Shown: positions 40,101-48,815 of the stretch, in pieces
Position numbering within the stretch: the first letter of the stretch is position 1
Layout: every line of letters begins with the position of its first letter
Assembly (NCBI GenBank): GCA_022072445.1
Contig: JAJVHV010000004.1
Span: forward strand, 1-64,000
DNA: 64,000 nt
Source: Phycisphaerae bacterium
Lineage (GTDB): Bacteria > Planctomycetota > Phycisphaerae > UBA1845 > Fen-1342
Direction of reading: 5' to 3'
Notes under the pieces: model-generated
The model's database searches: none
Seen by the model: only the letters and a program-made list of their open reading frames with translations
What the model was told of the DNA's origin: nothing
Program-made: the position numbers and the translations under genes

Positions 40101-43100
40101 CCGCTGCGGACGAGCGTCGCCTCGACGAAGAAATTCGGCACGTGCCGCGGCTCGACCGGAACGTCGACCACGGTAGACTTTCCGGTGAGCTCAATGAACC
40201 GGTAGTTCCGCAGAATGCCGTCGCGGGCGTCATCGCTGAAGAGCAGCCGGGCCTGAGCCTCGGCGACGTTGATCAGCAGGTGCGCCGTCTCGCCGACCGC
40301 GTAGGTGCGCTTGTCGGTGATGATCTCCAGGTCGTTGAATCGATGGGCGCGGCCGTCCGAGCCAGGGCCCATCACCCACACGACGGCGTTGCCCAGAATC
40401 TCCGCTCCGGCCGGGTCCTTCGTGGCGAACACGATGCGATAGTGGCCCTCGCGCGGCATCTCATAGCGAAACGACAGGCGGCCGTCGGCGTCGGTCGCGG
40501 CCGGCCAACGCGCCACTTCCACTTCGCTTGCAGCGTCGTTCCGCGGACCGCCGTACTGGATCTGAACGACGCGTACTTCGCCCTGGGCGGCGACGGGCGT
40601 GTCGTCGGCGGTGAGCGTGCGGACCTCGAAGAAAGCCTCGCGTGCCGGGCGGTACCAGCCGGCGTCGGCCTCGACAAAGGCGTAGAACGACTGCCGCGTG
40701 ACGATCAGGTGGCCACGGCCTTCGATTGTCCGGCGGCTGTCGTCGCGCACTTCGGCTTCGATCGTGTAGCGGTGATCGTCGTCGGGCTGGGCGGCGAGTG
40801 CGGGTGCGGTGTCGATTTGAATTTCAAAGGCGCCATCCTCGCCGAGTGTCGCCTCGCCCTGCACGACGAGATCTCGCAATGCGGCGCGGCGTGTGGCGTC
40901 GGGATCAAAGTCGCCGGGGGCGGCGGCGTAACCGCCGTTATAGGGATACCCCCACCACCATGGGCCGCAGCAGAATCGCCCCCAGCGGCCCCACCACGGC
41001 AGCCAGGGATAGGAGTACCAGCAGCGGCCGTAGCCGCGGCCGTAGAGCCAGTCGTACGCGGCGGCGCCCTGATAGACGTGTTGATACTCCTCGCGGTAGA
41101 CGCGGTAGCGCAGCGTGCCGTGCTTGACAGCGCCGCCGAAGTAATAGCGGGCTTCGACCCGGGCCTTGATCTTCTCGCCGAGGCGCGCCAGCTCGCGGGC
41201 GGGAGTGACAGTGACCTCGAATTCGGGCTTCTTGTATTCCTCGACGCGGAAGAGGCCGCCGTCGGCGTAGCGGCCGTCGGGCGCGCAATTGTCCAGGCGG
41301 ATCTGATAGACGCCGAGCGGCGGTTCTTCGGCGAGCTGGAACGCGCCGGTCGCGCCGCCCAGCGCGTCAGTCTTGAGCGTCAGCTCCCGGACCTGATTAT
41401 TGCGCGGATCGAAGATTTTGACGTTGATTTCACTTCCAGGCGGACCGGCAACGAGGGCACCGTCATGCCGGCGGCGCTCCCAGATGCGGAAGTTTACGGT
41501 GTGTCCGGGGCGATAGACGGGCCGATCGGTCAGGACGTAGAAGCGCGACATCCGCTCCTGCGCCGCGAAGGGATCGTGGTCTCTCCAGTTGTTGAAGAAC
41601 GAGAACGCCATGCGCCCGCCGGCGGCGCTGGCCATGGCGTCGATCTGCGAGTTGCCGCGCGGGTGGCTGCGTTTGGCGATGACGACGCCTTCGGCGTCGG
41701 TCTGGACGATTTCGCGGGTGAAGCCGGACTGTGATTTGCCCTTGTCGTCGTAGTCGTGCCAGTGCTCGAAGACGGTGACGTTCTGATTACCGAGCGGCTG
41801 GCCGGTGCGGGCGTCGGCCAGGTAGATCAGTCCCTGCCCGACGAGGTTCTTGCGAACGATCGCGATGTCGGTCAGCAGCACGAGGACGCGGGCCTGCGGC
41901 CCGTCCGGGGCGACGGTGACTTCGATGACGTACGCGCCCGGCTCGGTCAGCGGGGCGTCGGTTGCGCCGCTGCCGGCGCGCAGCCCTTCGGGCCGGTCGA
42001 CGCGCTGCGTCCAGCGGGCCACCTCCGCGCCGAGGTATTTCTTCCAGCGCTCGTCCTGGTGAAACAGGCTGGCCGTCTGCCAGCGGTAGCGCCAGTACTG
42101 CTCGCCCCTGGCTTCCATCGAGTCGGCGACGTACTTGTAAAGGTCGAATTTCCGGGCGACGAACTCCACCTGGTCGAGGTTGCGGAACGTGAACTCGACT
42201 TTCGGCGGTGCGCCCGGCAGGTGGACCGTGCCCGGATTGAGCTGAATCCCCGCGGCGTGCACATGACTCGCTTGCGTGTGAGCGGCTCCGACGCGCTCAT
42301 GTTTGGGGTATTGCTGCTCAAGCCGCTCATATTCACGCAGAGCCTCGGGGAACTGTTGCCGCGTCTGAAAGTACAGACCCAGGGCGTATTGCGCTTCGCC
42401 GCCCAGCCCGCACTGCGGGTATTTCTCCTGCAGGAGGCGCAACAATGCGACGGGGTTTTCGGCGGCGGGCAGCTTCACGACGCGCAGCTTTCCGCCCACG
42501 TAGGTGAGCGCCTCGTCCTCGGCCAACTCCCAGACGCGCTTGGTCTCGCGGCGCGTGTCCTGGCCAGGCGGCGCCGTCATGGTGTAGGGCCGGCCGCGGT
42601 CAGGATCGACGCCGTAGAGCGCCCGGCCGATCATCGCCCGGCGAAAGAGCGCTTCGCCGGCGTGAGCCTTGGCCGTCGAAGTGTCCAGCCGCTCGATTTC
42701 CTCGAGCACGAAACGGATTTTCTGACCGTCGCCCAGTTCAGCGGAGTACTGCGGCGGCGCGGGCGCGAAGCAGGGCTGTCCATCGGCTCCGACGGGCAAC
42801 CCCTGCGGTGGTTGCGAGTAGTCCCAGCCGTACCAGCCGCGCCACCCGCGGCCTAGACCGCCCCAGCGCGCCTCTTCGTAATCCGCGTCGTCGACGGCGG
42901 CCGAGTCATCCTCGTCGTCCCAGGCGTTCGTCCACCACCAGTAGCAATAGAACTGCGTTCCAAAGTCCTGCGCGCTCTGTCGCGCCAGAATCGTGGCCAG
43001 GTCGAAGTCGACGCCGATGCGCTCCGACTCGATCCGCGTCCGCGCTGGTGTCGTGTCATCGCTGCGCAGGTCGAGCGCCGCGGCCAGCTTGCTCAGCAGC

Positions 43101-43630
43101 TCGCGCGAGCGCTCGTAGCGGCGGATCGCCTCGGCGCGGTCTTTGCGCCACGTCGAGACGAATGTGCCCTGTGTCCACTGCCCGCGCAGATAGGTGCTGC
43201 CGCGCTTGGTCCCTTCGTGCGGGACGGCAACGTAGATGCCGGCGGCGAAGCGTTCGGCGACGGCCTGCTCGAACGTGCCGGGATTGAGCCGGGCGTATTC
43301 GGAGGCACGCTCCAGGGCGTTGTTCCAGTCTTGCAGCCTCAGGGCGCACGTGACCCCGCCTTCGACTGCCTGGCGGAAATCGGCCGAGGCGTGATCGGTC
43401 GCCAGCGAGCGCGCCGCGTCGTACACCTGCCGCGCCTCGGCCCAGTTCTGCTCCTTGGCCAGTTTTTCGGCCTTTTGAAGCGCGTCCGATACCGTTGCGG
43501 GCGCGTCCTGGTGTCGGGCGGCTGCGAGCAGCAGGCACAGCGCGGCCGCGGGGCAAAGTCCGAACGCGATGGTGCGCTGCCAGCGCTGCGCCGACGTGTG
43601 GCGGTGGTGCGGCCGGGCGATTGGCGACAT
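37151..43630 (-). CDS. Bacterial alpha-2-macroglobulin family protein
   Basis: 2159 residues with a signal peptide (IAFGLCPAAALCLLLAAA). Residues about 45-450 are helical and TPR-like. Macroglobulin domains follow, including FYVLTDRPVYRPGHTVNFRI, an MG2-type strand that precedes a bait-like region. The thioester motif is Cys1619-Val-Glu-Gln1622 (YPYGCVEQTMSRF), followed by the all-helical thioester domain to about 1950 and a receptor-like C-terminal domain. Such proteins trap proteases attacking the envelope. Two aromatic, Gly-rich insertions stand out, near residues 220-270 and 860-905. The usual partner gene, a PBP1c-like transglycosylase, is not adjacent. The ribosome site GGAGAG precedes the ATG. 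Confidence 0.92.
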   Translation of the reverse strand: MSPIARPHHRHTSAQRWQRTIAFGLCPAAALCLLLAAARHQDAPATVSDALQKAEKLAKEQNWAEARQVYDAARSLATDHASADFRQAVEGGVTCALRLQDWNNALERASEYARLNPGTFEQAVAERFAAGIYVAVPHEGTKRGSTYLRGQWTQGTFVSTWRKDRAEAIRRYERSRELLSKLAAALDLRSDDTTPARTRIESERIGVDFDLATILARQSAQDFGTQFYCYWWWTNAWDDEDDSAAVDDADYEEARWGGLGRGWRGWYGWDYSQPPQGLPVGADGQPCFAPAPPQYSAELGDGQKIRFVLEEIERLDTSTAKAHAGEALFRRAMIGRALYGVDPDRGRPYTMTAPPGQDTRRETKRVWELAEDEALTYVGGKLRVVKLPAAENPVALLRLLQEKYPQCGLGGEAQYALGLYFQTRQQFPEALREYERLEQQYPKHERVGAAHTQASHVHAAGIQLNPGTVHLPGAPPKVEFTFRNLDQVEFVARKFDLYKYVADSMEARGEQYWRYRWQTASLFHQDERWKKYLGAEVARWTQRVDRPEGLRAGSGATDAPLTEPGAYVIEVTVAPDGPQARVLVLLTDIAIVRKNLVGQGLIYLADARTGQPLGNQNVTVFEHWHDYDDKGKSQSGFTREIVQTDAEGVVIAKRSHPRGNSQIDAMASAAGGRMAFSFFNNWRDHDPFAAQERMSRFYVLTDRPVYRPGHTVNFRIWERRRHDGALVAGPPGSEINVKIFDPRNNQVRELTLKTDALGGATGAFQLAEEPPLGVYQIRLDNCAPDGRYADGGLFRVEEYKKPEFEVTVTPARELARLGEKIKARVEARYYFGGAVKHGTLRYRVYREEYQHVYQGAAAYDWLYGRGYGRCWYSYPWLPWWGRWGRFCCGPWWWGYPYNGGYAAAPGDFDPDATRRAALRDLVVQGEATLGEDGAFEIQIDTAPALAAQPDDDHRYTIEAEVRDDSRRTIEGRGHLIVTRQSFYAFVEADAGWYRPAREAFFEVRTLTADDTPVAAQGEVRVVQIQYGGPRNDAASEVEVARWPAATDADGRLSFRYEMPREGHYRIVFATKDPAGAEILGNAVVWVMGPGSDGRAHRFNDLEIITDKRTYAVGETAHLLINVAEAQARLLFSDDARDGILRNYRFIELTGKSTVVDVPVEPRHVPNFFVEATLVRSGRVQSQLREVFVPPADRLLDVHVTTDKSEYRPGDVGHVVVEAADAGGRPVEGEVVLAAYDKALHYIQGEFGPDPRTFYYGQRRQNAPTVDTSTDHAFQSLGVLTRPETLVGVNGLVPGWQGQWSLSLTGVVRGDEKQKLAGNLFEGELGPAGRGGGALRGLDYSANGIADSLSFARPAAESRLGLMGGEALNQAGQPDAAAIVDPEIRANFADTALWAPAVTLKNGRAEVDVTFPQSLTTWHVRAHAITPQTHVGKATSEARTTKQFIVRLQSPRFFVERDEVVLSANVHNDLSDEKRVTAELSLPAELFAALDSRAAGSVDPKTGERRLTLEAQVAAGGEYRFDWPVRVLKPGLARITVKALTDEESDGARMSFPVLVHGIDKTIAQSGSLRPEQSGQRELTLDLPQEIDAEKTHLVITASPTLAETLLDALPYLAGYPYGCVEQTMSRFYPSVLVRDTLQRMKIDLETIAQRRKQQSAEAAGARWAWSDSPVFNTKELDRMVDAGLQRLYAMQHNDGGWGWWRDDESSPFQTAYVLQGLSAAKAAGVSVDGGAFERAIDFLEQLVIAELQEPPDKQEKLGDLVTQAYMAYILALEKRLTSDETRKWLDRLDGQRGKLTNYGRALLALTHHHAGDAQRAARTLRNLLQFVERDDTNETAWVRTVSEGWWYWWNSDIETNAWAIKALAAIEPHSELTPRLVKWLLANRRHGYYWRSTRDTAQAIAAIADYMQASGESSPHYTLSILLDGRELKTLQIHDELFPLDNRIELHGLHIPPGRHRVTISKDGRGSLYYACYLSYFTREEDIAAAGNEIAIRREYFRLIPQVEDVVIPAAGALATPPAGQTEPPTASGRREQRVVWQRVPLKTGDAVASGEQIEVVLNITSGNIYDFLAFEDPKPAGCEPVELRSGGRWAGGLCANLELRDERVVFFIGLLEQGQHVLRYRLRAETPGTFHALPTTGFAMYAPEVRAISDEMRLGIRD

Positions 43631-43825
43631 GACGCTCTCCTTCCAACGACCGCGGGCGATCTGCCGATCGTCAGATTACCCGCGAATGCAGGCGCTCAGA
43701 CGCGGGCTCCAACTGAAAGTTCCCGCGGATCGGGCGGAGGCCGCCCGCTTTGCTTTCCCGCCGTGAGACGCATCTAATAACCCATGCCGCGGCGTGGCGC
43801 CGCGGCCGGAGGTCGCGTCGCCGGC

Positions 43826-44488
43826 ATGTTCAGCGGGATCATCGAGACCGTCGGGGAGGTCGCCGCGCTCGGCGCCGCCACGCGCGCCGCGGGCGACGGA
43901 CCGCTGGTCCGAACACTTGACGTTGAGGTCCCGAAACTCCTCGACGATCTGGCGCCTGGCGCCAGCGTGGCGGTCAACGGTGTTTGCCTCACGCTGGTTT
44001 CGACGCGTGCCGGAGGGGGAAGGTTCCACGTCGTCGTCGAGACGCTGAAACGCAGCAATCTGGGCGGTCTGCGAGCTGGCGATGCGGTGAATCTCGAACG
44101 TGCGCTGCGCGTCGGCGACCGCGTCGACGGGCACTTCGTTCAGGGCCACGTCGACGCCCTGGGGCGTGTCACGCGGATCGACCGCGATCGCGGCGAGTGG
44201 AAGCTCTGGCTGCGAACCGACGCGGGCGCGCTGCGGCTGATCTGCCCCAAGGGGGCCGTCGCGCTCGACGGCACGAGCCTGACGGTGGTCGACGCCCGCG
44301 GCGACGAGTTCTCGGTCGTGCTGATTCCGACGACGCTGGAGCGCACCACGCTGGGCCGCCGCCGGCCGGGCGACGCGGTCAACATCGAGACGGACATGAT
44401 TGCGCGGGCCGTCGCGTCGTATCTCGATCGCAGCGGTGGCGCGGACGAGCGAATTCGCGCTGCCCTGGGTCTGGAGCGGTCGCCATGA
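43826..44488 (+). CDS. ribE: Riboflavin synthase
   Basis: 220 residues from the ATG at 43826 (MFSGIIETVGEV), the canonical N-terminus; an in-frame ATG at 43784 is upstream of GGAGG and is rejected. Two lumazine-binding repeats are visible: VNGVCLTLV with HFVQGHVDALG, and ALDGTSLTVV with IPTTLERTTLG. It dismutates two 6,7-dimethyl-8-ribityllumazine molecules to riboflavin. Its stop overlaps the pdxA ATG (ATGA). No FMN riboswitch is seen upstream. Confidence 0.96.
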   Translation: MFSGIIETVGEVAALGAATRAAGDGPLVRTLDVEVPKLLDDLAPGASVAVNGVCLTLVSTRAGGGRFHVVVETLKRSNLGGLRAGDAVNLERALRVGDRVDGHFVQGHVDALGRVTRIDRDRGEWKLWLRTDAGALRLICPKGAVALDGTSLTVVDARGDEFSVVLIPTTLERTTLGRRRPGDAVNIETDMIARAVASYLDRSGGADERIRAALGLERSP

Positions 44489-45546
44489 TTCCGAAACCGG
44501 GCGAGCCGCGGCCGCTGATCGGCATCAGCATGGGCGATCCGTACGGCATCGGCCCCGAGGTGATTGTCAAGGCGCTGGCCGACGGCGAGCTGCGGCGCGA
44601 GGCGCGCTTCGTGATCTTCGGCCTGCACGACATCATGGAGCTGGCCGCCGACCAGGCCGAGGTGAACCCGTTCTGGTGGCGCGTGCCGCACGAACAGGAG
44701 CCGCGCGTCGGCAGCGGGGTGATGCTGGCGGATTTCGACGAGTTGAACGTCCGGCCGCCCAGCGCCGAGCGCGGGCCGGACGAGCTGTGCGGCGTCGCCT
44801 CGATGCGCTTCGTCGAGGAGGGGATTCGCCACTTGCGCGAGGGAGCCATCGACGCACTCGTCACCGCGCCGATCAGTAAGACTAGCTGGTCGATGGCGAA
44901 CTACGACGTGCCCGGCCATACCGAGTTGCTCGCGCGGCGATTCGACGCCAAACGCGTGACCATGATGTTCGCGGCGGCGGAATTGCGCGTCGCACTGGCC
45001 AGCGTGCACGTGCCGCTCTTCGAGCTGCGGAATCGGTTCACGATCGGACTGGTGCATCAGCCGATTGACCTGCTGCACGATGCGCTGCAGCGCTGGTTCG
45101 GCGTCGCCGATCCGCACATCGGCGTGCTGGGGCTCAATCCGCACGCCGGGGAGAACGGCTTGATCGGCGACGAGGAGCAGCGCGTCATCGCGCCGGCGCT
45201 GGACTTGGCGCGGGCCAGCGGAATTCGCGTGACCGGCCCGCTGCCGCCGGACACCGCGTTCGTGCCCGAGGTGTCGCGGCGTTTCGACGGGCTGGTAGCG
45301 ATGTATCACGATCAGGCGCTAATTCCGATCAAGATGCGTTCGTTTCACGAGGCGGTCAACGTGACGCTCGGCCTGCCGGTCATCCGCACCAGCCCCGATC
45401 ACGGCACGGCGTTCGACATCGCCGGACGGAACCGCGCTAATCCGGGCAGCATGATCGCGGCCCTGCGGCTGGCGATCCGCCTGGCCCGCAGCCGCGCGGC
45501 GCCGGAGAACGGCGCGGTTCTGACGCCGAACGTGGAGGCCGTCTGA
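44485..45546 (+). CDS. pdxA: 4-hydroxythreonine-4-phosphate dehydrogenase
   Basis: 353 residues. It oxidises 4-phosphohydroxy-L-threonine with NAD(P)+ in the DXP-dependent synthesis of pyridoxal phosphate. Landmarks are IGISMGDPYGIGPEV, the TAPISKTSW segment with metal His in PGHTELLA, GLNPHAGENGLIGDEE, AMYHDQALIPIK and RTSPDHGTAFDIAG. The ATG overlaps the ribE stop by four bases, and its stop shares one base with the next ATG, so all three genes are likely translationally coupled. Confidence 0.96.
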   Translation: MIPKPGEPRPLIGISMGDPYGIGPEVIVKALADGELRREARFVIFGLHDIMELAADQAEVNPFWWRVPHEQEPRVGSGVMLADFDELNVRPPSAERGPDELCGVASMRFVEEGIRHLREGAIDALVTAPISKTSWSMANYDVPGHTELLARRFDAKRVTMMFAAAELRVALASVHVPLFELRNRFTIGLVHQPIDLLHDALQRWFGVADPHIGVLGLNPHAGENGLIGDEEQRVIAPALDLARASGIRVTGPLPPDTAFVPEVSRRFDGLVAMYHDQALIPIKMRSFHEAVNVTLGLPVIRTSPDHGTAFDIAGRNRANPGSMIAALRLAIRLARSRAAPENGAVLTPNVEAV

Positions 45547-45971
45547 TGCGGATGCTGATCTGGCACTGTGAGTCGTTCCGCTCGGAGGTGACCGAAAAAG
45601 GCCGCTCGCCGCTGCGCGAGACCGTCGAAGACCCGGTTGTGTCGGCGGGAGAGTGCCTGCTGGTCTACGTGGCTGCGGAGCGTGGTGACGATCGCGACGT
45701 GTACACGGTCGCCAAGAGCGCTTCGGCGGAGATCACGGGGCTGGCGCGGCAGTTGAAGGTCGGCACGATCGTGCTGCTGCCCTTCGCGCACCTGTTCGTC
45801 GAGCTGGCGCCGCCGGAGGTGGCGCTGTCGCTGCTGACGCACGTTCAGGACATGCTGCGGGCCGCTGCCCTGGAGGTGCGGCGGTGCCCGTTCGGCTGGT
45901 TCAACACGCTCGACATCCGCGCCAAGGGACACCCCATCAGCCGCGTGGCGCGCGAAATCAGGCCGGAGTAG
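45546..45971 (+). CDS. Freestanding archaeal-type ThrRS editing domain
   Basis: 141 residues. By eye it matches the N-terminal editing domain of archaeal threonyl-tRNA synthetase over its whole length: MRMLIWHCESFRSEV, LLVYVAAERGD, IVLLPFAHLFVELAPPEVA, and the C-terminal CPFGWFNTLDIRAKGHPISR then VAREIRPE. That domain, related in fold to D-aminoacyl-tRNA deacylase, removes Ser from tRNA-Thr. The protein has no synthetase catalytic core. Its ATG shares a base with the pdxA stop (TGATG), so it is made with PdxA. Possible roles are editing of mischarged tRNA-Thr, including charging with a PdxA-pathway threonine analogue, or D-aminoacyl-tRNA hydrolysis. Confidence 0.88.
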   Translation: MRMLIWHCESFRSEVTEKGRSPLRETVEDPVVSAGECLLVYVAAERGDDRDVYTVAKSASAEITGLARQLKVGTIVLLPFAHLFVELAPPEVALSLLTHVQDMLRAAALEVRRCPFGWFNTLDIRAKGHPISRVAREIRPE

Positions 45972-46020
45972 TGAGACCGAAAGTGAACACGCGCCCCAAG
46001 CCCAACCCGAGGCGCGCCCC

Positions 46021-46051
46021 CAGCCGAGCCCCGACCGTAAGGGAGGGGTTC
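46021..46051. repeat. Dispersed element copy, intergenic
   Basis: cagccgagccccgaccgtaa followed by gggaggggttc. It is the same sequence as in rtcB and hutU, here outside any gene, and it is an inverted partner of the copy at 46229. Between them is the 335-base gap 45972-46306, in which I see no gene. Confidence 0.75.
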
Positions 46052-46228
46052 GATCAAGAGTTGCCATCGTCGATCGCAAGATCAACTTGACCCGCGTCTG
46101 ATGTTTCGGTTGGCGTCGAACTGTGCCGAGTTCGTTGGCAGTCGCTTCAGTCCCTCAGGTCGGCTGGGCTGGGGACCTTTGGGGGGTGGGACGGGACGAT
46201 CGTGCGCTCGAGGACCTCGATGCTCGTT

Positions 46229-46262
46229 CGAACCCCTCCCTCACGGTCGGGGCTCGGCTGGG
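46229..46262. repeat. Dispersed element copy, inverted
   Basis: gaacccctccctcacggtcg followed by gggctcggctggg, nearly the reverse complement of 46021-46051. The two arms lie about 180 bases apart, so the gap could form a large stem or reflect two insertions in opposite orientation. Confidence 0.75.
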
Positions 46263-46306
46263 TGCGCGTCCACGGTTCTGAGATTCACGCGGCTTCTTCC
46301 TGGAAT

Positions 46307-47869
46307 CTAGCACCCGCCGCCCGTCAGGCACGCGACGAACGCATCGACGTCAAACGCATCGACCGAGCCGTCGGCGTTCACGTCGTTGACGCAGACGTAG
46401 TCGCACCCGTGCGATGCTTCCCACGCTTCCCGATCGGAGAGCGCCAGCACGAACGGATCGACGTCGAACGAATCAACCAGCCCGTCGCAGTTCGCGTCGC
46501 CGCGGCGATCCGCCCAGCACGGGCCCTGGTCGCGAACGCAGGCCAGCGCGTATGGAATCTCTGGGTCTTCCGGCACCATGTGATAGGCGTTGCTGGTAAA
46601 CGCCACATAGCGGCCGTCGCCGCTGATCGATGGATACTGGTGTCCGGCCGGCCAATCCTCGAGGTTCTCGCGGGCCTCTTCGTTATGCCAGGTCAGGCTG
46701 ACCCGCAACGTGCGGCCGGTCCGTTGGTCATGGACAAACACGTCCGGGGCGCCGTTCGTGTCGCCTTCAACAAGATCGCTCATGCTGCCAGAGAACGCGA
46801 TGAAGCGCCCGTCATAGGAGAGCGAGGGTTGGCTCTCGTCGTCCCAGTAGTTGCCCAGACCTTGCGATGATCGACCGTCGGCTCTGACATCAAGCTGCTT
46901 GGTTTGGCCGGTTTCCAGGTTTGTGACGTACATGTGCTCGCCAATAAAGAGTTCCTGCGAATGTGCGACCAGGTACGTCGAAGAACTGCGGTAGGCCACA
47001 AAGCGGCCGTCGGGTGAGATTGCGGGGCGATCGCTGAAGCCGTCTTTGGTCCGAACCGATCCGCTGCGCGTCACGAGCCGCGTCTCACGTGTCAGGCGGT
47101 CGTGAACATAAATATCCGTATTGCCGCCCGCGTCCGTCGGATCGAAATCGAAGGCGCTTGTAAACGCTACCAGGCGGCCATCAGCCGAGATCGAGCAACG
47201 AAGGCTCCTCTCGTCCGCCTGAGTCCCATCCGATGCGACGCTGACGCGCTCGGTAGTTTGGGTCCACAAATCTCGCACAAAAACGTCGCGTCTACCGTTC
47301 GTATCATCAGGAACCAGGTTGTCCGCATCGGTCGAGAATGCGATGAAGCGTCCGTTGGCGGAGAGAGCGTTCATGAATACGACGACCTTCGCCTCCTGCC
47401 CTTGCGGCCCCACGTTCACGCGCTGGGTGACGCCGGTCAGGCAGTCGTGAACGAACAGGTCGCTAATGCCGTTGTTGTCGCCTTCGACCAGATTGCTGGC
47501 GAAGCTCTGGAATGCAACAAATCTTCCATCGGCGGATATGGCAGCCCCCTCGAAGCTGGACCCGTTTCCCAGCTCCCCTGCGGAGCTGACGCTGGCCAGG
47601 ATGATCGAGCCTGTCCAGCGATCGCGCACATAAACGTCCGCGACGCGATTCCGATCCTGCGGAACGAATTCGTGCCCGCTGTGAAACGCGACATAGCGCG
47701 CGTCGGGCGTCATCGCCACGAACTCGCCGGAGCCGAAGTACGTGTGATCCGGCAGATAACTGACCCACTCCGTCGTTTGAGCGACGCCGGAAGCGACGCG
47801 CACGACGACGCCGAAAAGGACGGCGGCTACGCTGACGCGGTACCGAATCTCATTCACGACGTTCTCCAT
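46307..47869 (-). CDS. Secreted WD40/TolB-like propeller with dockerin-like tail
   Basis: 520 residues from the ATG at 47869, which gives a normal signal peptide (VSVAAVLFGVVVRVASGVAQ); the frame extends 52 codons further but looks noncoding. About seven repeats of the form SADGRFVAFxSxxxNLVxxDxNGxxDVFVHDxxTGxTxRVS form a TolB/WD40-like propeller. The tail has two Ca-binding loops, DANCDGLVDSFDVDPFVLAL and VNADGSVDAFDVDAFVACL. The role is unknown. It is divergent from deoC. Confidence 0.8.
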   Translation of the reverse strand: MENVVNEIRYRVSVAAVLFGVVVRVASGVAQTTEWVSYLPDHTYFGSGEFVAMTPDARYVAFHSGHEFVPQDRNRVADVYVRDRWTGSIILASVSSAGELGNGSSFEGAAISADGRFVAFQSFASNLVEGDNNGISDLFVHDCLTGVTQRVNVGPQGQEAKVVVFMNALSANGRFIAFSTDADNLVPDDTNGRRDVFVRDLWTQTTERVSVASDGTQADERSLRCSISADGRLVAFTSAFDFDPTDAGGNTDIYVHDRLTRETRLVTRSGSVRTKDGFSDRPAISPDGRFVAYRSSSTYLVAHSQELFIGEHMYVTNLETGQTKQLDVRADGRSSQGLGNYWDDESQPSLSYDGRFIAFSGSMSDLVEGDTNGAPDVFVHDQRTGRTLRVSLTWHNEEARENLEDWPAGHQYPSISGDGRYVAFTSNAYHMVPEDPEIPYALACVRDQGPCWADRRGDANCDGLVDSFDVDPFVLALSDREAWEASHGCDYVCVNDVNADGSVDAFDVDAFVACLTGGGC

Positions 47870-48099
47870 GCCGGCGGAAGTGACCGGATCGAAACGCAAC
47901 GACGCGGATGCAGCTACCATCGGCAATCGCGTGACGAACCTGAGGATTCGAACGGCGCGAGTTCTGTTTCGCATCAGCCGCTTTGCACCATAGCGGGTCC
48001 GAAACGCACGCCCACTCACGCTCACGCATCGCTATCGCACGGCCCGCCCGCCGCAGTTACGATGACGCGACGAAACGCATCGTCGGACGAGGATTCGCC

Positions 48100-48789
48100 G
48101 TGACGCCCATTCCCCGCACGCGCGCCGAGCTGGCCCGCATCATCGACCACACGCTGCTCAAGCCCGAAGCCACCGCCGAGCAGGTCGACCGCCTGTGCGA
48201 CGAGTGCCTCGAACACGGCTTTTTCTGCGCGTGCCTCAACCCGGCGTGGGTGGAGCGCGCGGTTCGGCGGCTGGAGCGCGGGCGGACGGTGGTCGCGTCG
48301 GTGGCCGGATTCCCGCTCGGGGCGTCCCTGCCTGAGAGCAAGGCGCTTGAAGCGCGCCGCGCCGTCGAGCAGGGAGCACGCGAGGTCGACATGGTGGTCA
48401 ACCTCGCCGAACTGATCGCCGGCCGGCGTGAGGCGGCGGTGCGCGACATCGCTGCCGTCGTAGACGCTACAAAGCGCGCCGACAGCCGTGCCCTGGTCAA
48501 GGTGATTCTCGAAACCCGCGCGCTATCGGACGAGCAGATCATCCTCGGCTGCCGCTCCGTCGCCGAAGCTCAGGCCGACTTTGTCAAGACGTCGACGGGC
48601 TTTCACGCCGCGGGCGGAGCGACGGTTGAGCACGTGGCTTTGCTCCGCAAGCACTCGGCGCCGATACAAGTCAAAGCGGCGGGCGGCATCCGCGACCTTG
48701 CGACGGCCTTGGCGATGGTCGAGGCCGGCGCCGACCGCCTGGGCATGTCGGCCAGCGTCGCGGTGCTGCGCGAAGTCAATGCAGAATGA
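48100..48789 (+). CDS. deoC: Deoxyribose-phosphate aldolase
   Basis: 229 residues from the GTG at 48100, which has GAGG seven bases upstream; a longer frame back to 47983 lies across the divergent promoter region. The Schiff-base Lys is Lys163 in FVKTSTGF. Other landmarks are IDHTLLKPEAT, the ASVAGFPLG strand, EVDMVVNL, and KAAGGIRD. It cleaves 2-deoxyribose 5-phosphate to glyceraldehyde 3-phosphate and acetaldehyde in nucleoside breakdown. No other deo gene is nearby. Confidence 0.95.
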   Translation: MTPIPRTRAELARIIDHTLLKPEATAEQVDRLCDECLEHGFFCACLNPAWVERAVRRLERGRTVVASVAGFPLGASLPESKALEARRAVEQGAREVDMVVNLAELIAGRREAAVRDIAAVVDATKRADSRALVKVILETRALSDEQIILGCRSVAEAQADFVKTSTGFHAAGGATVEHVALLRKHSAPIQVKAAGGIRDLATALAMVEAGADRLGMSASVAVLREVNAE

Positions 48790-48815
48790 AGAATGATCCA
48801 CTCGTGCAGGGCGGC

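Noticed and set aside
43760-43825. FMN riboswitch before ribE
   Set aside because: I looked for the RFN element's conserved loops and found none; the leader is too short.
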